The notes beneath the pieces are model-generated. The model made no database searches. It was not told the origin of the DNA and was given only the letters and a program-made list of their open reading frames with translations. Shown in pieces: positions 54,646 to 64,000 of a DNA stretch of 64,000 nt. A program made the translations under genes and the position numbers. Positions within the stretch are counted from its first letter, which is position 1, and each line of letters begins with the position of its first letter. Source of the DNA: Rhynchospora pubera (lineage: Eukaryota; Streptophyta; Magnoliopsida; Poales; Cyperaceae); NCBI GenBank assembly GCA_028095005.1, contig CM051460.1, forward strand, positions 17,593,501 to 17,657,500, in the 5' to 3' direction.

Positions 54646-55626
54646 TTTTGGGATGAGCCGTACCTCTTTAAGCTCGGGATCGATGACATTTATAGGAGAT
54701 GTGTCCCATACGATGAAGTTAAGGCGATCCTAGCGAGTTGTCACTCATCGGCCTATGGTGGGCATGCCTCATTCTCCAAAACAGCCGCCAAGGTACTCCA
54801 ATCCGGCTTTTATTGGCCCTCTCTCTTTAAGGATGCACGATCTTTTGTTATGACATGTGATCAATGTCAAAGAACGGGCAATATTTCAAAGAGGAATGAG
54901 ATGGCCCTTAACCCGATTCTTGAGGTTGAAATTTTTGATGTATGGGGAGTTGATTTTATGGGACCGTTCCCTAGTTCCCATGGTTATGAATATATCTTGG
55001 TTGCCGTCGACTATGTCTCTAAATGGGTAGAAGCAATTCCATGCAAGTCCGCGGATTCCAACTCAGTGATTAGACTCTTTTTTAAGGTGATTTTCCCACG
55101 ATTTGGGGTGCCTAGATCGGTAATTAGCGATGGTGGAAAACACTTCATCAACCGGAACTTTGATAACCTCTTGAAAAAGCATGGAGTGCTTCATAAGGTA
55201 GCAACCCCTTATCATCCTCAAACAAGTGGTCAAGTAGAAGTGTCTAATAGGGAGATCAAGAGTATTTTGGAGAAGACGGTCGCTCGAACCCGTAAAGATT
55301 GGGCAAACAAGCTTGATGATGCATTGTGGGCCTATCGCACCGCCTTTAAGACTCCCATTGGCATGAGTCCTTTCAAGCTTATCTATGGGAAGCCGTGTCA
55401 TCTCCCGGTTGAAATAGAGCACAAGGCATATTGGGCAACCCGAGCAATCAACATGGATCTCCTCAAGGCGGGTGAAAAGCGCATACTTGACTTACATGAG
55501 TTGGATGAGATACGCCTAAACTCATATGAAAGTGCCAAATTGTACAAGGAGAAGACGAAATTTGTGCATGATAGGAGGATCTCAAGGAGAGAATTCAAGG
55601 AAGGGGATTCGGTGCTACTTGTTTAA
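54646..55626 (+). pseudogene. Pol, part 2: integrase, cut short
   Basis: The frame continues from the TAA through the zinc-binding HHCC part (HSSAYGGHAS...CDQCQRTG) and the catalytic core: VWGVDFMGPFP (first Asp), VISDGGKHF (second Asp) and the Glu in QVEVSNREIK. It ends at GDSVLLV followed by TAA, where Athila relatives carry on into the integrase C-terminus. The remainder of the element, including its 3' LTR, is not in the window. Confidence 0.87.
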
Positions 55627-57099
55627 CCCCAAAATTTGATGCTATTTGATGGGATTTTAACAATTCCATAAATACCCAATAAATCAGATAAACCTTCAAC
55701 CAACCACGAAAAATACCAAAACAACCCCAAAAATTCCACAAAATTACCCAAAAAGTCCCTGAGATTTATAGGAAATTATGGAGGCATCAAAACCCCAAAA
55801 CCATCAACTAAAACCTCCAGTTTTTCATAAAACCCCCTAGAAGTCCACAAAATAAACAAAATAAATAGGAGGGGGATTTCGCAAAATAAATGATACCACT
55901 GGGTTCTCCATATTTTTATGAGGTTGCACACAAAATTTCATCCCAAAAAGACGTCAGGGAAGGGTCCAAACAATTTATTTTGGATCAGCCAATTTGGAAA
56001 TTCAATTAAAGGGACAAAATGGAGGTGGCCAGTCGCCTGGAGAAATGGAGAGGAGCGAAGGCGCTGAGTTTTGAACCCCTTCCTTCAGACAGTTTTGCGT
56101 GGGCCTGGTGCGTGCACCCATAGGTCATTTGGATGGGATTTCGTTGCGTTGGTCTATGTGAACCGAGAGTAGACGGAGGAAAAGAGGAGTCTCCTTCCCC
56201 AACCGACTCTCGTTAAAAGCCCAAGAAAAAGAAACAGAAAAAGGGGGAGAGAGGGGCGAATTTGGGGGGAATTCAGAGAAAAGTTGAAGAAGAGAAATTG
56301 GGGAAAATTGAAGAAGGATTGGAGCTCAGATCGGCGTGGAGAAGCTCAGGCGATCGACAATCGGACAAGACATTGCAAGCTAGAGAGGGAAAGAGAGATA
56401 GGCTAGCTAGTTGTAAAGGTGAGAGAGAGAAATTCTGAGAGTTGTTTAGGCGATTAGAAGAGAACATAAGGCAATTGTGCGCTAATTTGATACAAAAAAA
56501 AGGTAAAATCTGTTGTATCTTGATGATGCTTGTGCAAATGATTGATCAATTTTGTTTGATTCCGTGATTTCTTGATTTTGGATCCGATCCTCTTTCTGAT
56601 GGAATTGTGATTGTTACTGATGAGATTATACTTTGCTTTCTTGATTCTCGTGCATATATTCGCAGTTTAGATAGGGAATTGACTTAATCGATAATAAAAT
56701 TTAGAATTGCATAAAGAATTTGAACCAACTGTGCTAATCGTGACATTTGAGTATAACCTTGATTTGATCTGTTCTTGTCAGAACCATAAGCTGATTGTTT
56801 CTTGCTTGAATAGGTATAGATTTGATAAAGCGCAATATCTTGTTGTTCATGTTAATTGCCGCTTGAGTCTATGTGTGGATCAATTGAATGAAATGCTATT
56901 AAGGCCAATTGTTTTCCACTCTGAATAAGTTAGAATTCAACTGAAACTCTCTCTTAAAATTAACACCATATGTAGTTGGTTCAGTATTATTGCATTCTCT
57001 TTAAGTTAAATGCAATGAGGCACTGGATATGAGATGATATTCATATGTTAATGGAAGAATATGTATAACCAGTCCATATTGGAGCACCAAATTGATACT

Positions 57100-57695
57100 G
57101 TTTGTTAAACTTCACTTCAATTCTCTTTCTTTCTCACCTAATGTCACAAGATAGAATGCCATTCTATCTGTCCTTGTTATCAACCATCAAGGTCTGACTG
57201 AGACGCCGTCTCGTATAGTCAGATTTTGATGAGAAGTAAAAGGAAAATTAAGGCAAAAACAAGGGGAGATGCTGTCCAATTCTCCTCAGAAGTTGTACAT
57301 AATTAAATTAATGAATGAGCAAGTTCTTAGGGTCTATCGTATAAAAAAAATTGAGAATTCCATGTCTTGAATCAATCTGATTACATTGCATTAGGCCCCT
57401 TTATTCTGAAAGTTGGTACTATTCTCTGTTGGTGATGCTTATTGAGTTTCATTTCAATTTTCTTTCCCCCTCCTCATATTATAAGATAGAACGCCGTTCT
57501 ATCTCCCCTTGTTACCAACCATCAAAGTCTGACTGAGACGCCGTCTCATATAGTCAGATTTTGGTGAGAGTTAAAAAGAAAATTAACACAAAAACAAGGG
57601 GAGATGCTGCCAAAATTTCCCTAGAAATTGTGCATAACCAAGGTGATAAATAAGTTAGTTCTTTATGGCCCATTGTATACAAAAAAAAGTGTAGA
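57100..57695. repeat. Two copies of a hairpin-bearing repeat, 335 bp apart
   Basis: Copy 1 (about 57110-57355) and copy 2 (about 57445-57695) share TCTGACTGAGACGCCGTCTC and ACAAGGGGAGATGCTG. Each has a hairpin GATAGAA-(T or C)-GCC-(A or G)-TTCTATC (57150-57168 and 57485-57503) and a nested hairpin TCTGACT-GAGAC-GCC-GTCTC-NTAT-AGTCAGA (57193-57223 and 57528-57558). In copy 2 the outer TCTCCCCTTGTT (57502) pairs with AACAAGGGGAGA (57593). Confidence 0.85.
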
Positions 57696-60424
57696 ACTTT
57701 ATATCCTCATACCATATCCTTTCTTATTTTACAACATATTTTCCCATCTTAGGGTACACCAAAGTACATCATGTAAGAATTAGAATTTTGTGCAGTAGTT
57801 TTGACAAACAAAAAAGGTAGACATGTTTTATTTTGTTGTTATCCCTGAATCAATTCTGATGCTTCATTTGGTCAAAAGAAGTCATAGGAACTAGGGCCAT
57901 AAATTAAAGTTTAAGTTCTGTATAAATTAAAGTGTGATGTTAAAAAGAATGTTAGGTTTTAAAGGAAAGTTTAATAATATCATTTTAGAATGTTAAACTC
58001 TTTACCTAATTGAACTTTAAAAGATACTTGACTAGTGTGGTCTAATCTGTTGAAAAATAGCATGGATTAGTTAAACTGAAATGAACTTAGGAACAGTGAA
58101 AATTATGTCTAAGTTCTATGTAAAAAAAAATGATAAAGTCAGGGACTATAGTGAAAAATGTTTCTGGAATGTCATGGGTAGCTTGGTAACTGTAAATAGG
58201 ACTTCACAAGACCCCCTTCTTTGCTTCAAAAGCTGTGCCTTAACCTGAACTATAAGTAAATGATGAGGGTAAGGGTATTCTTGGAAAAGCATTGTTAAAA
58301 TCCCTTGTAAATCAATTATTGTTTTAATGGCAGAAGTGCTACAGTAATGTGACCTTGTACATGATAGAATGTATCTTACCTTGTACATTTTATGATTGTA
58401 GATGTAGGTCTGATATGCTTCCTTCACTTTCTTTTAGGACTAACACATGCATTTATGTACAGGTGTATAAACTAGGTGTATGAAACACAACTTTTATGAT
58501 AATAGCATAAAAAAAAATGGAGTTCAGTGAGCTTGTTCAATATCAGATGTTGATATTGTCTTCAAGATAGAAATGATATGGATGTGCATATAGATAATCA
58601 GAATAGTAATAGGATAAAAAAAAAAAAGAAGAATGCATTGTTTCATTCTACATGTCAAAAGACACAGTGATATATATATATATTATCATACTCAAGGTCA
58701 TCTTACTGACTAATTTTCTCTCTTTTACAACAGGTACTTACAAAAGATTTGAAGATTCTGACTTGGTTGCATGTAATAATAGGATTTGTGTAATAAGAAT
58801 TTGACATAACATAAATTTGTAAATGCTTTAAGATGATTCAGGATTTTACTCTTCCTTTCTTAAGTTGCACGTGTAAAGTTTGACATAGGTTCTGTAATTT
58901 AGAAATGATATAAACAGGTATATACTGATATTTGGTATTTATCCATATATGTCAGTGTTATATTGATATGGAAAAAGTATCAAGCCCAGGTGGTGCATAA
59001 TCTTAGGTGCTTGCAATAACTATCCATTCTCAAGTGTGATATACCGGAATGTCAAAGTCTCAAGCTGATAATTGAATAGTAATGTTGTACCATTGCACGT
59101 GTAGAAAAATGTACAAGCCTAATGAAATACAAATTCAAAAGTTACATCGGTTCCCATACCCAAACCTATCACTCCTTTGTACCGATACCAAGGAAACCTC
59201 ACTGATACCAGTTCAATTAAATTGCTAACCTAAATCTGCTCCGGTCCAGTCCCCTATACTTCCCTTCACTAATACCAAAACCGAAACCCATATGCACCTT
59301 ATACCTCTGTATCAACCCCATACCATCTCTTACTGGTACCGATGCTAAAATTAACATGTACTTCATCCCTCATCTAAATCCAATATCAGTGGCAAGTAAA
59401 AGTCGTCATTCAAACCCTACTTCCTTGTACCGACTTGCTGTTGCCCCATGAAGTCAGCAATCATACCAAATCCTGTCACCATACCGATTCCCAAATCCCT
59501 GCACCAATTTCATGTTATACCTATACTTTCATTGTGCTGAAATGACAAAGTGTGCTCATTTTTAAGTCTAAGAGTTAATGATAAAACCATGTACCAATAA
59601 GTCCTCAGTTTATCTTCACTTATCTTCTACAACTGCCATGTCACTGTACCAATTTCTCCTTTCCGTACCAGCTTCGAAACCCAGCTCAACTATTCATACC
59701 AAATTCTCATTTGTTAACTCCAAAAGCCATAAGTGTGCTCAATAATTCCCTGTTGGTACCAAAATCCATTCTTGACGTCACATGAAAGCCTAATCCCTGT
59801 ATCTATTCCTTCATCAAACCTACTCAAAGTATTTTAGCATAATAAATGTCATACAAAATATCAAACACAATCAATTGTTTTATCAAAAAGATTTCAAAAA
59901 TGAGATAGATAAAACACGAGTGGGAATAAAACAAAAAATGAATTTTAGAAAACTATTTCCAAGCAAATATTTTCAAATAAATATTTTCAAAAGTAGGAAT
60001 AAAAAAGGAAGAGAAACTATTTTCATACAAAAAAAGGAATATTAGAAACTTAAAGGAATCGAAAACTTAAACCAAAAGCCAGAAGCCTTAAAAGCCAAAA
60101 GCCCTTAAATTCAAATCCAAAACTCAAAACTAAGAACTCCAGAACTTAAAGCCAAAATCCCTGAAATCCAAGTCCAAAAAGCCAAAAACCCTGAAACTTC
60201 AACCTAAAACCTAAAATGCTGAAATTCAAATCCAGAAACTAAGCACACCAAAACCAAAAGCCAAAGCCCATGAAATTCAAATCCAAAAAGATAGAAACCT
60301 CGAAATCCAAATACCAAAAGCTAGAAACACCGAAATCCAAATTCAAAAAGTCAAAAACCCTGAAATCCGAATCTGAAATGGTAGAAGCCCTGAAATACAA
60401 GTTAAAAGCCAAACGCTAGAAAGC

Positions 60425-60540
60425 ATGAAACTCAAACCAAAGATAAACCTATGAAACTCAAACCAAAGACAAACCTATGAAACTCAAACCAAAGACAAAC
60501 CTATGAAACCGAAACCGAAACCGAAACCGAAACTGAAACC
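60425..60540. repeat. 26-bp tandem repeat (three copies) followed by (CCGAAA)n
   Basis: Starts are 60425, 60451 and 60477, then ATGAAACCGAAACCG... from 60503 with hexamer CCGAAA about five times. It follows a degenerate GAAATCCAAATCC-rich stretch from about 60050. Confidence 0.9.
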
Positions 60541-60547
60541 TAAGCTT

Positions 60548-61147
60548 GTTCTCACAAGAAGACCGTCCAAGAGGTCCCGAGAACCGACTCTTATTAAGAA
60601 GACCGACTAAGATGGTCCCTAGGGTCGTTAAAGAACCAACTCTTATTAAGAAGACCGCCCAAGAGGTCCCTAGGGTTGTAAAAGAACTAACTTTCACAAG
60701 AAGATCGATCAAGATGATCCCGAAAGTTGTAAAATTCTTTGTTCTCACAAGAAGACCGCCCAAGAGGTCCCGAGAACCGACTCTTATTAAGAAGACCGAT
60801 CAAGATGGTCCCTAGGGTCGTTAAAGAACCAACTCTTATTAAGAAGACCGCCCAAGAGGTCCCTAGGGTTGTAAAAGAACCAACTTTCATAAGAAGAGCG
60901 CCCAAGAGGTCCCGAAGGTTGTAAAATTCCTTGTTCTCATAAGAAGACCGCCCAAGAGGTCCCGAGAACCGACTCTTATTAAGATGACCGACTAAGATGG
61001 TCCCTAGGGTCGTTAAAGAACCAACTCTTATTAAGAAGACCGCCCAAGAGGTCCCTAGGGTTGTAAAAGAACCAACTTTCACAAGAAGACCGCCCAAGAG
61101 GTCCCAAAGGTTGCAAAATCCCAATTCATTCTCACAAGAAGGCCAGC
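60548..61147. repeat. About 193-bp tandem repeat, three copies, made of 48-bp subrepeats
   Basis: GTTCTCACAAGAAGACCG begins units at 60548, 60741 and 60933 (GTTCTCATAAG), with a partial unit near 61128. Each unit holds four variants of AAGAAGACCGCCCAAGAGGT plus GTCCC-(T/G)AGGG or GAGAACC. The open frames on both strands here are by-products of the period. Confidence 0.9.
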
Positions 61148-61307
61148 CGTTGCCCCGAGAGCTTACCAAAACTATCCTAAATAAAGAAATTCTCTCTCTA
61201 AGCGAAAGCCATCATTCTAAACCAAGACCAAGCTTCTACACGCAAAAATCCTAAACCAAATCTGATTCAAATAGAACAAACAAACCTAACTAACCTTAGT
61301 CAATAGT

Positions 61308-61460
61308 CAATTGGGTCTCGTCCATAAAGTCTGGTACCATCAATTGAATGATCAAATAGTCCTCAATTGGCTCTCGTCCATAAAGTCTGGTACCATCAAT
61401 TGAATGATCAAATAGTCCTCAATTGGCTCCCGTCCGTTAAGTCTGGTACCATCAATTGAG
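61308..61460. repeat. 56-bp tandem repeat, 2.7 copies
   Basis: CAATTGGGTCTCGTCC (61308), CAATTGGCTCTCGTCC (61364) and CAATTGGCTCCCGTCC (61420), each followed by AGTCTGGTACCATCAATTGA. Confidence 0.92.
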
Positions 61461-61889
61461 TATGGTTTAAGTCAAGAGAATAAGGCCCCACATGAACACA
61501 AAAATCACTTTAGAAACGATTTCCTTAGCCTATTGCGTACAATTCTTTAGATCCCTTAATCAGAGGTTCTCGTGAGTGATCACGAGGTAATTAACAATAG
61601 GGGCTTGCGCCTATTGGAAAGAAAGGACCCGCAAAATTAATAAACCCTTTTAAGAAGCGACTCTTGTTTTGGTTCTCTTGTCGCTAAGAGAGTTTCATAC
61701 AGAGATCGAACCTTAAGGGGGGTGAATCTAAGGCATTTTTCCTTTTCTCGAGGGAACCCATTCCATCCTTTGAGAGAAGTGACGAAAAAGCCCATACAGA
61801 TTCTCTGGGGTTTAAAGAATATAATGTAAAGGCTATGGGAAGTCGTAAAAAAAAATTGCAAATATCAAAAGCCCACCGCGTGCCATACA
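61461..61889. other. 3' end of the long LTR
   Basis: It includes a perfect 7-bp hairpin CTCGTGA-GTGA-TCACGAG near 61568 and the word CCATACAGATTCTCTGG twice (about 61790 and 61884), the second running into the PBS. The two copies head a diverged duplication of about 95 bp. Confidence 0.55.
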
Positions 61890-61896
61890 GATTCTC

Positions 61897-61914
61897 TGGC
61901 ACGCCCGGTGGGAC
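61897..61914 (+). other. Putative primer-binding site of the second gypsy element
   Basis: TGGCACGCCCGGTGGGAC stands 8 bp after the inferred LTR end and 141 bp before the gag ATG. It starts with the TGG that pairs to a tRNA CCA end; I cannot name the tRNA with certainty. Confidence 0.6.
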
Positions 61915-62054
61915 CTCTTTCTCCTCTCATCTTTGGGATATAAAGACTATAATGCAAGGGCTAGGAAAGTTGTTTCTCAAGTTTTGAAATTTTGAAAATT
62001 CAAATTAATATCCGTAACAATGACATGAAAATTGTATGTCATTGCAGAACTAAG

Positions 62055-64000
62055 ATGGCATTCGCAGCAACAACCGTTGACATGACCAGGTCCGAGGGAG
62101 TGCTTACCATTGGGGCAGTACCGATCTTCTACCGTCACGAGTTCATGCTTGGATCGATGCCATACGGGTACGCGTTTGTACCTATTGTTCAAGTGAAGGA
62201 TGGAAGCTTTCAGCTAGCCCATGTCACAGAGGAGATGCAAGATGAGTCCGAAGTCACTCCTCAAGCTATTGAAGTTCCTATTGAGAAAGAAGACAAGGAA
62301 GAGTGGACTCTTGTGCCTAGAAAGAGGACCTACTCAAGCCTCACCATCTCTCCTAGGAGGAGTCGGGTTGATCGCCGCTCACCACAAAGGAAGGCTGTGA
62401 GGAAGGTTTATGTGCCAGTCTCCCAAGGTACAAGGACCTTCAAAAAGGTACAAAGGGCTTATCAAAATGAGCTAGATACCAAGCCCAACCTACCTGTAAG
62501 CAATTCATTTGCGCCTCTCAGGCTAGTCAGGAGGAACTCTCCCGAAGTTGAATTGAAAACAATAGAAGAGTATCCACTTGAATATCAGGCTAGGTTCAGG
62601 GGCAGAAATCCCCAAAATAGACAATCCGTGAAGGAAAGGCTAGCCCTTCCACGCGCCTCAATTCATGAAAGGTTGGGGCCCAATGGACAAAGGAGAGAAA
62701 CCACTCCAGTGAAAGAGAGACTGGGGCATAAAGGAAAAGAGAAAGCGGTTACTCCTGTCCACGAGCGGCTGGGGCAAGTGGAAAAGGGAAAGGCACTTAA
62801 GAAGGTCTGGATGCCCAAAGATAAGACCCGATTGGTGATTGAGACATCCAACCCTGGGTCACAAAGTAAAAGGAGACGCCTTGTATGGCGAGAGAAGGAA
62901 CCAGTGATCCACGCTCATGTGAATATGATTAGGGTGAGTGAAGAGCATGAAATGCATGCCTTTGTGAACATGGTCGATGGTGAAGAGATTCCTACAGGCA
63001 AGAGGGATAGTAAAGATAAGCGAGACCATGCTTCCTCGAGCCGTATCATACATGAAGAGGAGCCGACAGAAGATGAACAAGGAGATACAGAAGGCAAAGA
63101 TCGATGGGCTGAAGGAGAAAAGGCTCGATTGATGAGTATCTTAGAAAGAAATGAGATTAAAATGTCTGAAATGATGAATGAGAGGGAAAAGGAAAGAGAA
63201 CTCTTCAAGAAAATGTACAAGCTCTTAGAGAAGAAGAATTTGATCGAGGAACTTGATAAGGAGTATCCTTCTTCTTCAGATGAAGAAAGCAAATATAAAG
63301 AGAAGGCTCTGAAGGGAAAGAAAGCTAGAAGCAAATATGAGCCTTCGGATGAGGAGGAAGAAAGAAGCAAAAGAAGGATTCTCAAGGAAAAGAGAAGCAG
63401 GAGCAGATATGGCTCTTCAGATGAAGAAGAAGAAAAACCTAGAAGAAGACCTTCTAAAGGAAGAAAGGATAGAAATAAATATGAGTCTTCAGAAGAGGAA
63501 GAGGAAAAGAGATATAAGAGACACCCTAAAGAAAGAAGGCATAAAGTCAGATATGAATCCGAAGAAGAAGAGGGTTTGGGTGCAAGGCCTAGAGCTGGGG
63601 CAAGCAAACTTGAACCCACAAGGCAAATTATTCAAGATATGATCAATTTGCAGCTCCAAGCGGCAGGGGCAGGCCGTTTGGCTAATGTAAGAAAGAGATG
63701 TGGAAGGCCCTACCCTAGGGAGTATGAGCAAATTCCTTACCCCACGGGTTACCAAGTTCCAAAATTCAATCTCTTTGATGGAACAGGAAAAGAGGGCATC
63801 ACCCCTGACCAGCATCTGGTCCAATTCAGGAATGCTTGTGGTAATACCGCTCATGATGAGGCTCTTCTGTTGAAGCAATTCTCTCAAAGTCTTACTGGGG
63901 CAGCCTTTGAGTGGTATTCCTCATTGGAGAATGATTCTGTTGAGACCTGGGATGACATGGAGGATCTCTTCAGGGCCAAATTTGCTATGGTCACTCAACG
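62055..64000 (+). CDS. Gag of the second Ty3/gypsy element, open at the right edge
   Basis: 648 codons without a stop from ATG 62055 to the window end. The N-terminal 60 residues (LTIGAVPIFYRHEFMLGSMP) and the following basic region are unfamiliar. Residues about 405-510 are five tandem charged units, (S/P)SDEEE followed by K/R-rich stretches, then a capsid-like core: GYQVPKFNLFDGTG, LKQFSQSLTGAAFEWYSSL, WDDMEDLFRAKF. The core pattern is that of gag (retrotransposon gag) proteins of Ty3/gypsy elements, probably the Tat branch. Pol would lie beyond the window. Confidence 0.82.
   Translation, partial: MAFAATTVDMTRSEGVLTIGAVPIFYRHEFMLGSMPYGYAFVPIVQVKDGSFQLAHVTEEMQDESEVTPQAIEVPIEKEDKEEWTLVPRKRTYSSLTISPRRSRVDRRSPQRKAVRKVYVPVSQGTRTFKKVQRAYQNELDTKPNLPVSNSFAPLRLVRRNSPEVELKTIEEYPLEYQARFRGRNPQNRQSVKERLALPRASIHERLGPNGQRRETTPVKERLGHKGKEKAVTPVHERLGQVEKGKALKKVWMPKDKTRLVIETSNPGSQSKRRRLVWREKEPVIHAHVNMIRVSEEHEMHAFVNMVDGEEIPTGKRDSKDKRDHASSSRIIHEEEPTEDEQGDTEGKDRWAEGEKARLMSILERNEIKMSEMMNEREKERELFKKMYKLLEKKNLIEELDKEYPSSSDEESKYKEKALKGKKARSKYEPSDEEEERSKRRILKEKRSRSRYGSSDEEEEKPRRRPSKGRKDRNKYESSEEEEEKRYKRHPKERRHKVRYESEEEEGLGARPRAGASKLEPTRQIIQDMINLQLQAAGAGRLANVRKRCGRPYPREYEQIPYPTGYQVPKFNLFDGTGKEGITPDQHLVQFRNACGNTAHDEALLLKQFSQSLTGAAFEWYSSLENDSVETWDDMEDLFRAKFAMVTQ

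Larger units (their letters stand above)
55620..61889 (+). mobile_element. Probable 5' LTR (about 6.3 kb) of a second gypsy element
   Basis: Sequence type changes at TGTTTAACCCC (55620), in the middle of the Athila integrase, and runs without a gene to ATACA (61888-61889), just before a PBS-like sequence and a gag ORF. TG...CA ends and position argue for a very long LTR, as in Tat/Ogre-type elements. Its 3' partner lies outside the window, so the ends are inferred. It contains two large hairpin repeats, TACC-rich sequence (59.1-59.8 kb), and A-rich and tandem repeats (60.0-61.5 kb). Confidence 0.5.

Noticed and set aside
60458..61254. Long open frames on both strands over the 193-bp repeats
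   Set aside because: Period is near a multiple of three and lacks stops by composition; no independent coding evidence.
62915..63887. Minus-strand Ser/Leu-rich frames of 132-234 codons
   Set aside because: Antisense shadow of the Glu/Lys-rich gag-2 repeats.

Overview
The window is nuclear DNA of a flowering plant, probably a eudicot. It is AT-rich. Three well-formed spliced genes and the 5' part of a fourth sit among many mobile-element remnants of typically plant families: Athila-type and other Ty3/gypsy LTR retrotransposons, hAT and Mutator-like MITEs, a LINE, a tRNA-type SINE and an endogenous caulimovirid. No species can be named from the sequence alone.

Layout. 1-1069 (minus): 5' part of an ankyrin-repeat gene running off the left edge. 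1857-3013 (plus): secreted root-cap/LEA-type protein, two exons. 3.0-11.0 kb: intergenic, with small MITEs, a Mutator-like MITE with 9-bp target duplication, a hAT remnant and a 627-bp solo LTR with 5-bp duplication. 11.6-14.6 kb (plus): eleven-exon CHY/CTCHY/RING-H2 E3 ubiquitin ligase (RCHY1/MIEL1/CHYR1 type). 15.4-17.6 kb: a second Mutator-like MITE, then a solitary Athila-like LTR. 18-22 kb: intergenic repeats. 22.6-30.4 kb (minus): an endogenous badnavirus/tungrovirus-like pararetrovirus with movement-protein, coat-protein, protease, RT and RNase H regions. It is broken by stops and frameshifts and interrupted by a 734-bp hAT element with a perfect 8-bp duplication. 30-37 kb: intergenic with MITEs. 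37.6-39.1 kb (plus): three-exon TIP1-type tonoplast aquaporin. 41-47 kb: a cluster of related MITEs, a SINE and LINE tails. 47.0-47.95 kb (minus): truncated LINE with an RNase H domain, cut by the next element. 47.95-55.6 kb (plus): Athila-like element (5' LTR, tRNA-Asp-type PBS, gag, pol) carrying two in-frame stops. It ends abruptly in integrase, where a second gypsy element seems to have inserted (about 6.3-kb LTR, PBS, and a gag open at the right edge).

The host genes are unrelated to each other and form no operon or cluster. The rest is a record of nested insertion: LINE cut by Athila, Athila cut by the second gypsy element, pararetrovirus cut by hAT. The most unusual signal is a 17-bp dyad-symmetric motif (consensus CTGTTCGATCCGACCAG). 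It occurs about 35 times in the solitary LTR and the Athila element, almost always in pairs or short arrays spaced exactly 21 bp. It lies upstream of the TATA box in both LTRs, and also in the leader and inside pol, where different copies are read in different codon frames. A second candidate is a 335-bp-spaced repeat in the second element's LTR, with stacked hairpins and one compensatory base-pair change.

Exon joins were read by eye from splice signals and codon phase. Family names rest on recognised motifs, not on a database search.
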